From positions 1,088,030 to 1,152,029 of the forward strand of contig JAGFNQ010000954.1 of NCBI GenBank assembly GCA_024364735.1: a stretch of 64,000 nt of DNA, in the 5' to 3' direction. The number at the start of each line of letters is the position of its first letter. Positions within the stretch are counted from its first letter, which is position 1. Position numbers and translations under genes: made by a program. Source of the stretch: Boesenbergia rotunda (Eukaryota > Streptophyta > Magnoliopsida > Zingiberales > Zingiberaceae). This document shows positions 44,138 through 56,106 of this stretch, piece by piece. Below the pieces are notes generated by a model. The model ran no database searches. It was given only the letters and a program-made list of their open reading frames with translations, and was not told the DNA's origin.

Positions 44138-44819
44138 TGTTGGGTTCTCCCGGCACAAAACAATATAAACGCAGCGGAAACAAGAACCCACGAGCGATCC
44201 ATGCGAAAGAAAACTCGTACAAAGCTATCTATCTAATAGATTTATCTACTGTTTATACCTTTGAAGCGTGCCCTTCGGTTATCCCACTCGTCCAAGATGC
44301 GTCGGATCTCTTGCACGTTCAAGCGTCCGTGCCTCTATTCATATCCACACGGACACAATCTCTCAACTTCGGGAGAACTACCTTAGTTGTGCTAGCAACT
44401 TGAGGTAGCTCGAAAACACCAAGAACCTTACAGTAAGGTTTCGGCCAAGAGTGGAGGAGAGGAAGAAGAGATGAAGGGAAGGGAGAAAAGCTAAGGCAAG
44501 AAGAAGACCTCATCCAAAGTCACAAGGCCCTCTTTTATAATCATCCCATGAATATGAAGAGGTTTGTATCTCTTTGGCTTCCCAATAAAGAGCACATCTT
44601 TTTATGTGGCTCTTTATCATTTCCCATGCAAGAAAAGAATCTTTTCATCCAATGAAGAGAGACTTTTCTCTTTCCTTCATGCAACTCCGACCGGGCCTCT
44701 CGGTCTCCCGACCAAGTCTCCCGAGTGGCGAGCTCCCGACCCAGTCTGCCGAGCTTCGACCCAGTCTACCGAGTGCCGACCCAGTCCGCCGAGCTCCGAC
44801 TCGGCCCGCCGAGCTCCGA

Positions 44820-45015
44820 CTCGGTCTCTCTCGAGTTCCCGACTCGAGTCCCCGAAATGACCTCCCGAGTTCCCAACTCGAGTCCCCGAAATGACCTCCC
44901 GAGTTCCCAACTCGAGTCCCCGAAATGACCTCCCGAGTTCCCAACTCGGGCTCAGGTCTCCTGAGTTCCAAACTCGGGCTCAAATCTCCCGAGTTCCCAA
45001 CTTGGGCTCAGATCT
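44820..45015 (-). repeat. GAGTTCCCAACTCG tandem repeat (S3)
   Basis: About 34-bp units CGAGTTCCCAACTCGAGTCC / CCGAAATGACCTC, about 3 full and 3 diverged copies, each able to fold as a short hairpin. Confidence 0.85.
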
Positions 45016-45570
45016 GCCGATCAACTTTCCCGAAGCATTATGTCCTTTGTGTGTGACCCAATAGGTTCTCGTGACGTTGGCAATGCGCCTAAACACTTTA
45101 GACACATAAGCAATGAGCGACATCTAGCAATGCATCATTGCTACCCAAGTAACAAGAAAAGGCGAGATCCGACTAAACCTCCGTGACTATGATAATGTAT
45201 GACCTTGTCCTTCTATCCTTGATATCTAGATTGACCAATGAGGCATAGACCGTGTCATCCTCAATCAATCTTGTGTTTCTTGATCCCTGAGTAGACTCAC
45301 TCAAACAAATGAGCTCAATATCTCATATTGACTCATTTGAGCATGACCATGCGTTTCAGTAGTCCTACTCGATCAAGGGGCCCACAGATATCACTCCCGT
45401 CATATGGGAGGGATAGATCCCATCTACATCACTCACATCCCTCCGTATAATTCATTACATACCCAGCGATCGCCTTTATAGTCCACCCTGTTACGGGTGA
45501 CGTTTGACGATACCAAAGTACATAACTCCTTATGTAGGGAACCGTAGTGACTTCAGGTCTAAGGACTATT

Positions 45571-45575
45571 CATAC
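45571..45575. repeat. TSD CATAC of solo LTR S4, left
   Basis: CATAC at 45571-45575 and 47698-47702, exact. Confidence 0.97.
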
Positions 45576-47697
45576 TGTTAGTATTGTGAGAGAAGTGTCC
45601 TAAGGCAATCGCCTTATGAATGTAATCATTTATTTTAATAAATGAATATTCACTATTTGAGTATACATGTTTGTGTATTTGATTGAGATCTTAAACTCAT
45701 TTACTGAATGTCCGCAATACAATTCACAGCATGAGAGAATTTGTGATGAATTCACAACTAGTGATTATCTCTACATGTGCAATTGTGAAGTATTGAAATT
45801 GTCCCTAGTCGATGAATTGATAAATACGGACACTATCAATTCTGTTGAGACTAGCATGGGTTATTCTCTAATCAGCTGATTCTCACTGGCTGGTGACATT
45901 GGGATGTCCGGAGATAAACATGAATGCTAGTTAAGGGAATTAGTTCATTGGAGTGACTGGCTGTAAAACTTCATATGGTAATCTACATATAGATATGTCA
46001 ATGAAGTTCTTACTGCAGCTTAAGTGCGATGTTCCTTTGACTTGCGGTGTTCAAGTCATCTTGGTCATGGAGACTTATACTTTGACATCTTAAGCAAGCA
46101 TCTCTAAGGAGGTGTGGACCCAGGATGGTTAGGTATAAGCCGAAGTGCCCGAAGATGTTTGAACAGCCTACAAAGGATTCACCACTCCTTGCGAGGAGAT
46201 GTATACCCAAGGCCTATCGTCGGATTGTTACTCGAAGCCTTTGGCCAGAGCATCACATGTTCAGAGTATGAATCTCTCAGAAACATGAGAGTAACTAGAA
46301 TCCGTAGGACGAGAAAAACATTGCTTGAGCTAGGTGTGACGTAGTCAGCCTAGTGGGGACTAACACACATAGACCGTGTCCTGAACCAAGTGGGTATAAG
46401 ATGGTGAAGGGAATGAGGCACGATTCATTATAGCTGCTGAAGGGTTTCAGAATAATTTCTGAGGTCAACCATTGATCTTTCGATTAATTGGGGATCATGA
46501 TGTACTACTAGGTGTCACTCATGATCGTTCTATAATTAGTTAATTATAGACGGCCAACATAAATCGAAAGCCTATTTAGTCACACGCACTACGAGTAATC
46601 CGAGGGATTTAAAACGAGTTGAAAATTGGATTTTCCGATCAAGAGAGATAAGTCGAATCTGAATTTTTCAGAGACGCATCGGAAGCATAAAATGGCTAAG
46701 TCTTTTGAAGACTTATTGGACGAATTAAATGAGTTTAATTCGTATGGTATAGACTTGGGTTTGGCCGGCCAAAGAGGGTCCCCACCCTCTTTGTTTGGCC
46801 GACCACATTAAAAGGGGAGAACCAAATTATTTGGTTCAAATTATAAAATAAACCGAGCGTGGTTTGTTTTATATTATCCATAATTTTCACAAGAAATTAT
46901 GGATAAATTAAATTATGGAATAAATTTTCACAAGAAATTTATTATATAAAAAGGGAGACATGATTGTTTTTATTATAAATTAAATTATGATAAAAACTTG
47001 GCATGATGGAATAATTCATAGAAAAATTTATATGATAAAGTTCTTATGAAAATTTATTCCATAAAAAGGAGACTTGGCGATTGAGAGACTACTATATAAA
47101 TGAACCAAGGCAAGGCTTGGAAATTAATCTAAGAGATCTAGAAATAAGCCCTCTCTCTCTCTCCTTCTCTCCCTCTCCCTCCTCTAGTGCCGCCGGCCCT
47201 AAAAGGAGGACACCTTTGTTGCCGTGAGCTTCATCCACCAAGCAGCTGCCAAAGAAGAAGAAGAAGCGGGCGCAACTCCTTCCTTCCTCCCGAAATCTTG
47301 ATTCCGTTCTTCGTTTGGTGGTTAGTCTTCCCATCTCTCTCTTGGTATTCTTGTCGTGCCTTTGGAGAATCTAGTAGTTCTTGTCGGCACGAAACTCGTG
47401 GCTTTGCGAAGTCATCCCGAAGAAAACTCGGCGTGGACGCGAATAGAGGCGGAGCTTCTAAGGGACGCTTAGGGTTGGATCTCGTCCCTTTCTTCGAGTT
47501 ATGCGAGGTAACAAGTAAATTAGTTTACGTTTCTGCAAAATTTTAAATATATGATCTTGTCTACACAACATAAGGTTGCATGCTTAGATGTGTGGTTAAA
47601 TAATTTGAGAAATTATTTATGCTAAACCTTCCGCTGCACGTAATTAATTTTAAAATTACGAACCCGCATCCACGTCAACATGCACCCGGTCCCAACA
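45576..47697 (+). mobile_element. Solo LTR S4 (2122 bp), innermost of the nest
   Basis: TGTTAGTATTGTGAGAG start, CCCAACA end, exact TSD CATAC. TATA CTACTATATAAATG near 47089-47100 (plus). A second, near-full copy of the same LTR is at 1-2047. No coding content. The short ORFs on it recur in the 1-2047 copy only because the repeats match. Confidence 0.97.
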
Positions 47698-48737
47698 CAT
47701 ACCAATAGTCACATGAGAAAGTCTATGACACTCATATGACAATCCATGAAACTTTCTCATGGCGGGTCATTCAGTACACATTCTCCAATGTATACCCATG
47801 TGTCAACTTGATATCACATATCTATGACTTGTGAGCTTAAGTCATCAGTTGACCTACATGCTAGTCTCCATGCATCAATATTGTCCCTGAATAATTGATG
47901 CTTGACTAGGAATAATTTAGTGTAGTGTTCTCTACATTATCTCACTATCGATTCAACCAATCGATATAATGTAGATAAGAACCTACTACACAAGGGCATT
48001 GCCATTCGACACAGAATATAAAGTAAGTATAATAACCAAACATGTCTTTATTAATAATAGAATATGATACAAAATGCCCCTAGTCAATCATCACATAATT
48101 GGCTCTAGGGCTCCTACTAACAAGCGAAAAAAACTGCCACGAAGCCTCTGGACCAAGTCAGCTCAGGCGCCCGGGACCATACGGGCGCCCCCATTAGTCC
48201 AGGCGCCCAAGTGAGATGGATAAGCGCTGACCGAGCCTGTGGATAAGAGATCGCGCAGGAAAGGCCATATGTAGGCGCCCCTATCAACACAGGCGCCCCA
48301 TGGGTGCTATAAAAGGGGGTTCACCCCCAAGGCTTCAGAGAACATCGCTCACAACGCTCCAAGCACTTTCGTTCAAGCGCAACGCTCCGACAAGCTTTGA
48401 CTTCGAGATTCCAGCGCCGACAACGACCCTCTGCTCCGAACTTCGATCCACCTCGGGCATCGATAAAATTAATTTATGAAAAGTGTTGCAATTTAAATTC
48501 CAATTCTATTTCTATACTTGATTTGTAAAATTCTTCTTGCGACTATAGAATTGCCCAAAGTAAACGGTCAAGGACCGTGGGCCTTGGAGTAGGAGCCGAC
48601 CGCAACTCTGAACCAAGTAAAACCAACTTGTGTTCGCGTTTGTTCTGTTATTTTCCGCTGCGTAACTGCTCTATTTTTTCAAAAAATTTAATATCGATAT
48701 TCACCCCCCCTTTATCGATTTTCTCCGATCCAACAAG

Positions 48738-48751
48738 TAGTATCAGAGTGG
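48738..48751 (+). promoter_or_regulatory. Copia-2 primer binding site
   Basis: TAGTATCAGAGTGG, an initiator tRNA-Met-type site with one change from TGGTATCAGAG, two bases after the LTR. Confidence 0.85.
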
Positions 48752-49855
48752 GTGGCTCAAATTTGGTGCAACCACCAATTTGAGAGTTTTTTTTGGATTT
48801 ACGGAATTATTTTAATTTTTTTCAATCTTTCTCGTTAATCGAGGTTGGTGCAACACCACTCGATCATTTTTCATTTCTATTAATTTTCTTCCGCACTACT
48901 AATCCAGGACTAAGTCTTGGAACAAATTTTCTTTGGTTTTCTTTTTCAGAAAACATTAATGGCCATGCAAGTGGGATTCAACACAGCCAGACCACCGTTT
49001 TTCAGTGGAGAAGATTTCTCCTACTGGAAAAGCAGGATGGAAGTCCACCTGAAAGCTCAGGTGGACATGTGGATAATTATCCCAATCTTGCCTGGAGATT
49101 CCCAAGAACGCAGAAGGGGTGGCACAACACTAGTTTGAATGGGACGCCTCATTGAAGAAGAAGATCGAGGCTGATGCAAAGGCAACCCAGACGTTGCAAT
49201 GCGTATTGACCAAGGAAGAGCTGAACCGGGTGGGTCCTTTCAACAGCGCCAAAGAACTTTGGAACAAGCTGATTGAGCTGCACGAAGGTACCTCCGACAC
49301 CAGAATCAGCAAAAGAGATCTGTTGCTGAACAGACTCTACACGATCAAAATGAACGAAGGGGAATCAATAGCACAGCTCCACGCCAGAATCCAGGAGCTA
49401 ATGAATGGGTTGCATACGATAGGTCACAAGGTAGAGAACCGTGACCTAATCAGGTATACTCTAAACGCATTCCCCAGGAACACACTGTGGGCATCTATGG
49501 TAGATGCTTACAAGGTGTCCAGGGATCTTTCCAAAATTAAACTAGATGAACTTTTCTCTGAATTAGAATTACATAAGCAGACTAACTACACTTTGGTCGA
49601 GAAAAGTATTGCGTTTTTTGCAGGAAAATCCCAAGGAAAAGTCCCCAAGAAGAAATCTCAACCAGCACCCGAGTCTGACTCAGACTCAGAAGACAGTGAA
49701 GGGGATCGACCTAAGTTGGTTCGGCTAGCTAGGGACTACTACAAGGAGCTGAAACACCAAACAAACCAAAAGAAAGCAAGCCGAAGGAAGGAAGATCCAG
49801 CTGAACCTTCAACTTCAAAAAGCAAAACCAATGTCACCTGCTACAAATGCAACAA

Positions 49856-49860
49856 GAAGG
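49856..49860. repeat. TSD GAAGG of solo LTR S5, left
   Basis: GAAGG at 49856-49860 and 51572-51576. The same 5-mer as the Copia-1 TSD. Confidence 0.97.
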
Positions 49861-51571
49861 TGTAGGACCGGTGCCGTCGATAGAGGGGGGGGTGAATATC
49901 GATCGTGAAAATTACTCGCGGAAACTTCGTAGAAAAACTTGGATCGTTCTGAACTTAGAACATTAGTAGCACAGCGGAAAAGTAAATAAAAGAAATAAAG
50001 CAAGACAGTGACACAGCGGATTTTTACTTGGTTCCCGACCCCCCAGGGTCAGTACATCCAAGGCCTATGCACGGGAACGCCCGTCCACTATTGGTCTCCT
50101 TCCCGGACTTTCCGGAGGCGGAGAAACCCGACTTACAGTGCAAGTTTACAATCAAAAGATAAGTAAAATTAAGTGTGTAATATTAAACTCAAACCAAACA
50201 AGCAAAATCTGAAACTCAGCCGATCTGGACCTCCGAAGTGCCGCACACTTCCTCCTAGAGCCTCGTCTGTAGCGTGTTGTCGTCAGTCAGAAAGATCAGA
50301 ATGGTACTTGGCAGTTGTTCTTCAAGCAGAGGGGTCGAAGCCCCTTATATAGCACTCCTGGGGGCGCCCTAGACGTCGGGGGCGCCCCTAATAACTCGAT
50401 CAAACCTTATCCCTGCGCCTACCTCGCCGAAGGTGATAAAATCTTTGACCAGGGCGCCCGGACCTCCTGGGCACCCTCCTGAGTGCTTATCTGCATTTCG
50501 AACCTGAAACAGCAAATATAGATTTCAACCCGGGCGCCCCGGACCTTCCGGGCGCCCCCCTTGACACCTATTCTGCTTACTTTACGAAAACTGCATTTTC
50601 CTCTTTACTCCGGGCACCCCCAATCATGGTTTAAACCCAAGACTGGTTTTTAAGCCTTGCTCTGGGCGCCCCCAACAGTGGGGGCGCCCCCATCAGCCTG
50701 TTTCTAGCAACCTTCCTGCTTTGTCTCCGGTTCTTGATACCTGCAAGATACACAAACACAAAGCATATATACATACAATATTAGGCTTAAGGACTTGGTT
50801 TGGACTTCAGATTTGCACGAAACCCTAGGTCGAACCGGCACAAGTTCTCATCCCCGAGAACTTGCCCTTCACCTACTCCTTTCAGGAGTCGATTGCCACC
50901 CAGTCCTTCGGGTGGACTTTTGCTTAGCCTCCGATTACTCCGGATCTCGAGACGCCCAAACTCTGACCTGTCTCTACTCCTGTCCTTAGTCATCGCTCAG
51001 CTAAGTTGCTTAGTCCCTTGGACCAAGACTTCGTTACCTAGCAATCCTTCGCCAGGTGCCTAGCAGTCCTTCGCCAGGTCTTCATTCCCTAGCAGTCCTT
51101 CGCCAGGTGCCTAGCAGTCCTTCGCCAGGTCTTTATTCCCTAGCAGTCCTTCGCCAGGTGCCTAGCAGTCCTTCGCTAGGTCTTCGATGCCTAGCAGCCC
51201 TTCGCTAGGTCTTCAATGCCTAGCAACCCTTCGCTAGGTGCCTAGCAGCCCTTCGCTAGGTCTTGGGGTTTCGATACCTAGCATCCCTTCGCTAGGTGCC
51301 TAGCAGCCTTTCGCTAGGTCTTAAGGTTTCGATACATAGCAGCCCTTCGCTAGGTCTTAGGGTTTCGATACCTAGCAGCCCTTCGCTAGGTGCCCAGCAG
51401 CCCTTCGCTGGGACTTAGGGTTTCAATGCCTAGATTAACTAGGACTTTTCTTCAGCTTAGTTTACTTCTCCTTTGCTCCCCTTTGTCTGTTCATTGTATC
51501 ACTGACTTAAGTGTATTGTCAAACATTAAAACACTTAAAGGAGAACATCATTGATGCAACTTGCACCAACA
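49861..51571 (-). mobile_element. Solo LTR S5 (1711 bp) within Copia-2 gag
   Basis: Minus-strand LTR TGTTGGTGCAAGTTGCATC...CACCGGTCCTACA, related in layout to the Copia-1 LTR: TATA GTGCTATATAAGG near 50343-50354 (minus), GGGCGCCC boxes 50360-50700 and a long stem-loop array 51030-51430. No internal region. It interrupts the zinc knuckle exactly between its two halves. Confidence 0.95.
51030..51430 (-). repeat. S5 stem-loop array
   Basis: Many copies of CCTAGC-AG(T/C)CCTTC-GC(C/T)AGG. Several stems differ by a C-to-T change that leaves a G-U pair on the minus-strand (sense) transcript, so RNA pairing is kept. Confidence 0.8.
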
Positions 51572-52082
51572 GAAGGGACATTATAAATCAGAGTGCCCCA
51601 ATCTGAAGGAGGCAAAGAAGACACGAAGAAAGAAGGCTCTCCAAGCCACGTGGAATGAATCTTCCTCCGAAGAAGAAGAAGAAGCCCCGCAATCAAATCT
51701 TCTCGCCTTAACCGCTTTGGAAGACGTTGACACCGGATCGGAATCGGAGCCAGACGATGGAAGGCTCACAATCTCGGAAAACGGTCAAATAATGGTAAGA
51801 GATTATTCTAAAATTGAACTATCCAAATTAATTGCTTATTTATCTCGCAACTTGGCGAAAGCCAAAATTCGGGTCGAGTCCCTCCGACAGGAAGTAAAGC
51901 TCCTGAAAGAGAAAGCCGACTCGAGATCCTTGACTGAGAAGGTTCAAGAAGGAAACTCCACTCAAGTTGAAAAGCTTGAGAAAGAGAATTCCTCCTTGAA
52001 AACTCAAGTCAAGGAGCTCAGAGTGGCTTTAGAACGATTCACTTCGGGTTCCGAGGGTCTTGATATGATCCTTGGAAAATAG

Positions 52083-52975
52083 AAGTCTGTTCTTAACCGG
52101 TCTGGATTAGGGTACCGAACCAAGTCTAGGCAACGTTCTTATTATGATGTACTGAACCAACCTAGAGCCAAAGTTCAAGCATGGGTCCCTAAGCTCTGTT
52201 TGAACAATCAAGCTGGACCAAACTAGTATTGGATCCCTAAGGACAAGATTCACATCTTGCCTAACCATTATCGAGGCTATAGTCCAGGGGGAGCAAATTT
52301 AAAAACAATATTCATAATTAGATAAGTTTTTTATTGTAATTTTTTATTTGTTTATTATTTGCATGCTTGCTTGTTTACTTCCTTCAACAATTCATTATGC
52401 TTAGACCTAGGACTGGTTAGACTAAGGACGAAATGACTTAATTGAAATTTGAACAACCTAGTATTCGGTGGAGGTGAAATGATACTACGTTAGGGAAGCC
52501 ATTCTGGTGGAACTAGCCAAAGCTACCGATCCAAGACCCAAACTAGTTAGACCAAAATTTTTCAAGAAATAACTTGAAGATGAATTTTCAATAAAAAGCT
52601 TTGTCAAGGAAATGGTTGATGATCCAATAAGGCTACAGCCAAAGAAGGCCTAGTGCCTCGCCAAGACCTGGAAGCCAATTATTGAAAATCAAATTCACTT
52701 TACTATTGTCAGATTTGAATCTAACACAAATTTCAATTAATTTTAGACTCAACCACTTTTCAAAAATAAACCTAAACTTAACTTTCAAAATTAATTTAAA
52801 ATTAACCATGATTTCAAATTAAAATCTTCATTTCTGTTAAAACCTATCTCACAAAACCCATAAGGTTAACGTGATTGATAACCCTAGATTGGGTAAGACA
52901 GACTAGGTTGTGAAAATCAATTTAAGCTATCCTTAATTCTAATTGGATCCAAATCAATAAATACTTTATGTGTAG
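52083..52975 (+). other. Copia-2 gag-pol leader
   Basis: Non-coding. Matches Copia-1 8613-9505 in opposite orientation. The block GCCTAGTGCCTCGCCAAGACC is shared. Pol begins soon after. Confidence 0.7.
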
Positions 52976-55900
52976 GAACATAAAGATTTGGACCAATGGA
53001 TATTGGATAGTGGATGCTCCAAACACATGACTGGAGACAAATTGAAATTCACCAAACTCAAGTTCAAGAACCTAGACTCAGTAGCATTTGGCAACAATGC
53101 TACGCTCAAAGTCATTGGGTCAGGTAACATTGAACTCAAATCCGATTTTGTGATTAAAAAGGTACTGTTGGTTGAAAATTTCAAGTTTAATTTGCTTAGT
53201 ATAAGTCAACTATGTGATACGGGCTATGTAGTTACATTTACCAACTCTGACTGCCTAATTAGAAACCTTCAAGACTCAGAAGTCATGCTTAAGGGTACTA
53301 GGAAAAATAATGTTTATACTATCAATCTACCTTTAGTACCAAAATGTCTCTTAACTCAATTAGAAGAATCTAACCTCTGGCATAGGAGATTAGGTTACAC
53401 TAATGTTAGACTAATTTCTAAAATTACTCAACTTGGTCTAATAAAAGGGGTAGCAAAAATAAAGAACTATGAAAACACGATATGTAACTCATGTAACCAA
53501 GGTAAACAAACCGACAATCATAAGCCAATTCAATCAGACTTAACCCAGACCATACTTGAGCTCCTACACCTTGATCTATTTGATTCACATGGAGCCAAGT
53601 CGCTAAGCGAGAACCGATACTGCTTAGTTATTATCGATGATTACTCTAGGTTTACCTAGGTTAGGTTCCTAAAAACTAAGGATGAAACCCTAAACCTATT
53701 TATTGACTTATGCAAGATAATCGAAAATCAAAATGATACCAAAATCAAAAGACTTAGAAGTGATCACGGGGGAGAGTTTGAGAATCAAAGGTTTGAGGAA
53801 TTCAGTAGAATAAATGGATACATTCACGAATTTTCATGTCTTAGAACCCCCCAACAAAATAGGATAGTAGAAAGAAAGAACAGAACCCTTCAGGAAGCCG
53901 CTAGGACCATGCTCAATGAATTCAACCTAGCTAACCAATTTTGGGCAGAAGCAATAAGTACGACTTGCTATATCCAAAATAGGGTCCTAATTAACAAAAG
54001 ACATAATAAAACTCCCTATAAACTATATTACCATAGACTGCCAAACCTACATTACCTAAGGGTCTTCGGGTGCAAAATCCATATCCTAAACACCAAGGAC
54101 TACCTAGGTAAATTTCAGCCTAAGTCAACCCAAGGAGTCTTCTTAGGATACTCAACAACTAGTAGGACCTATAGGGTCTACAATAAACAAACTAATAAAA
54201 TTGAAGAAACAACGAATTTAATCTTTGACGAGGAAACTAATCCAAAATCTGATAACCAAAACCTGAACCAATCAAATACTGATTAGGAAGAAAATGAACA
54301 AACAATTGAATCATCAATTGAACCACTAGTTGAACCTCTAAATGAACTAACTCTTGAACCAACTACTGCGTCAACTGAACCAATAAACCAACCCAAGTAG
54401 TTGAACGAAATACTGAACCAAACCGTCCAGCCAGACCTGTGGCTGAACCAAGTTCTAGAAGAACCAAGAAACCCAGAATCAGTCACCCTTCTGATCAAAT
54501 TGTGAGTGATCCAACCTTAGGAGTCAGAACTAGGTCTTCCTATAGAAATCTTAGTCAGATAGCACTAATTTCAAAAATTAAACCTAAGACTATAGAGGAA
54601 GCCCTACCTGATCCTGATTGGATCATAGCTATGCAAAAGGAATTAGCCCAATTTTAGAGAAACCAAGTCTGGGAACTAGTACCTAAACCTGAGGGTCAGT
54701 CTATTATAGATACTAAGTGGGTATTTAGGAACAAACTAAATGATCAAGGGGAAATAGTTAGAAATAAAGCCCGCTTAGTAGCAAAAGGGTTCAGTCAAGT
54801 CGAAGGATTAGACTATGATGAAACCTATACCCCAGTAGCCAGACTTGAGTCAATTAGAATGTCGTTAGCATTTGCAACCCATAGAGGGTTTAAACTCTAC
54901 CAAATGGACGTTAAGTCAGCCTTTTTAAATGGGTTCATCAAAGAAGAAGTTTATGTAGGACAACCCCCAGGCTTTGAGGACCTAGAAAAACCTGACTACA
55001 TTTTCAAACTTAAAAAGACACTTTATGAATTAAAACAAGCACCTAGGGCATGGTATGAACGCCTATCAACTTACCTTATTTCTAAGGAATTTAACCAAGG
55101 GCAAATTGACTCCACCCTTTTCATTAAAACCTTAGAAAAAGACATCTTCATTGCCCAAATTTATGTTGACGACATAATTTTCGGATCAACCAACTCAAAC
55201 TTTTTAAAGGAATTTATAGAAATAATGGAAAATGAATTTGAAATGAGCTTAGTTGGTGAGCTCAATTTCTTCTTAGGACTGCAAATTAAGAAAACTAGGG
55301 ATGGGAATTATGTTCACCAAGCCAAATATGCTAAAGAATTAATAAAGAAATTTAAAATGGATAACTCCAAAAGTTTAAGTACCCCGATGGCCACAAATAT
55401 CAAAATTGATAGTGACCCTGAAAGTAAACCTGTAGATCTTAAGCTATACCGAAATATGATTGGAAGTTTACTTTACCTTACAGCTAGCAGACCTGATATC
55501 CTATTCACTATACGAATGTGTGCTAGATACCAAACTTGTGCTAAGGAATCGCACTTAGCAGCACAAAAAAGACTACTTAAATACATTAAGGGCATCCTAA
55601 ATATAGGGATTTGGTATCCTAGGACCTCAACCTTTGAACTGTCAGGATACTCTGACTCTGACTATGTTGGATGCAAATTAGATAGAAAAAGTACAAGTGG
55701 AAACTGCCAACTGTTAGGGCATAGTCTAGTCAGCTGGTGCAGTAGAAAGCAATACTGCGTAGCCCTATCTACAACCGAAGCAGAATATGTTGCTTTAGGA
55801 GAATGTGTGGCACAACTCTTATGGATGATGCACACTCTTAAGGACTTCCAGCTTGACTACACCCAAACCCAAGTCTACATTGATATCATAAGCTCAATCA

Positions 55901-56106
55901 ACCTGACTAAAAATCCAATTCAACACTCAAGAACAAAACATATAGAGGTGAAACATCATTTTGTAAGGGATCATGTAGCCAGGGTTAAAATAGTCCTTAA
56001 GCATGTGGACTCAAAGTCAAACTTAGCTAATATCTTTACCAAACCCTTACTTGAGTCTGAGTTTAGCTCACTAAGAAGGCAGTTAGGGTTATGCTTAGTA
56101 GAATAG
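52976..56106 (+). pseudogene. pol: Copia-2 pol: protease, integrase, reverse transcriptase, RNase H, with stops
   Basis: The Pol polyprotein, in order. Protease WILDSGCSKHMTG (52994); GAG-pre-integrase with LWHRRLGY and CNSCNQGK; integrase core LDLFDSHGAKS, SDHGGEFEN and TPQQNRIVERKN (D,D-35-E type). Then a linker, and reverse transcriptase with LVAKGFSQVEGLDYDETYTPVA, LYQMDVKSAFLNG, LKQAPRAWYERL and the catalytic YVDD (IYVDDIIFGS, 55165). Last is RNase H with SDSDYVGC, STTEAEYVAL and SLVSWCSRKQ. Stops: TAG at 53657 (after DDYSRFT), 54284, about 54397 and 54655, and one frame change between about 54400 and 54440. Catalytic residues are otherwise present, so decay is recent. The last 415 aa, including YVDD, are open. 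Confidence 0.95.

Larger units (their letters stand above)
44138..48122 (-). mobile_element. Solo LTR S3 (about 1858 bp net), itself split by S4
   Basis: TGTTGGGTTCTCC on the plus strand at 44138 and CTACTAACA at 48122 are the inverted-terminal TG...CA ends of a minus-strand LTR (minus TGTTAGTAGGAGCCC...AACCCAACA). TATA TTATAAAAGAGG (minus) near 44531-44541. No internal region or second LTR, so it is solo. S4 interrupts at 45576. CGAGTT-CCC-AACTCG stem-loops fill 44820-45010. Confidence 0.95.
43480..48735 (+). repeat. Copia-2 5' LTR, split by solo LTR S3
   Basis: The left part 43480-44137 and right part 48128-48735 match 57406-58673. TGTTCATGCAGG start, ...CCAACA end. TATA box GTGCTATAAAAGG near 48306-48316. 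Net 1266 bp. Confidence 0.95.
48959..52082 (+). pseudogene. gag: Copia-2 gag, frameshifted and split by S5
   Basis: It starts MAMQVGFNTARPPFFSGEDF at 48959, matching the intact Copia-1 Gag. A frameshift near 49083 loses the frame until about 49152. The capsid domain then runs to the zinc knuckle at 49840-49860, CYKCNKK, where solo LTR S5 enters. The knuckle resumes at 51577 as GHYKSEC, so the two halves form CX2CX4HX4C. The C-terminal acidic stretch and heptad coiled coil (KLEKENSSLKTQVKEL) end at 52082. Compared with Copia-1's 469-aa protein the length is normal but it is inactivated. Confidence 0.93.

Noticed and set aside
43503..44202. 148- and 203-aa minus-strand ORFs in the Copia-2 LTR
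   Set aside because: Antisense to the LTR and made of its tandem repeats; repeated in the 3' LTR for the same reason.
51030..51430. CRISPR-like look of regularly spaced CCTAGCAGTCCTTCGCTAGG repeats
   Set aside because: Spacers are not unique, units are tandem hairpins inside an LTR, and the context is a plant genome.
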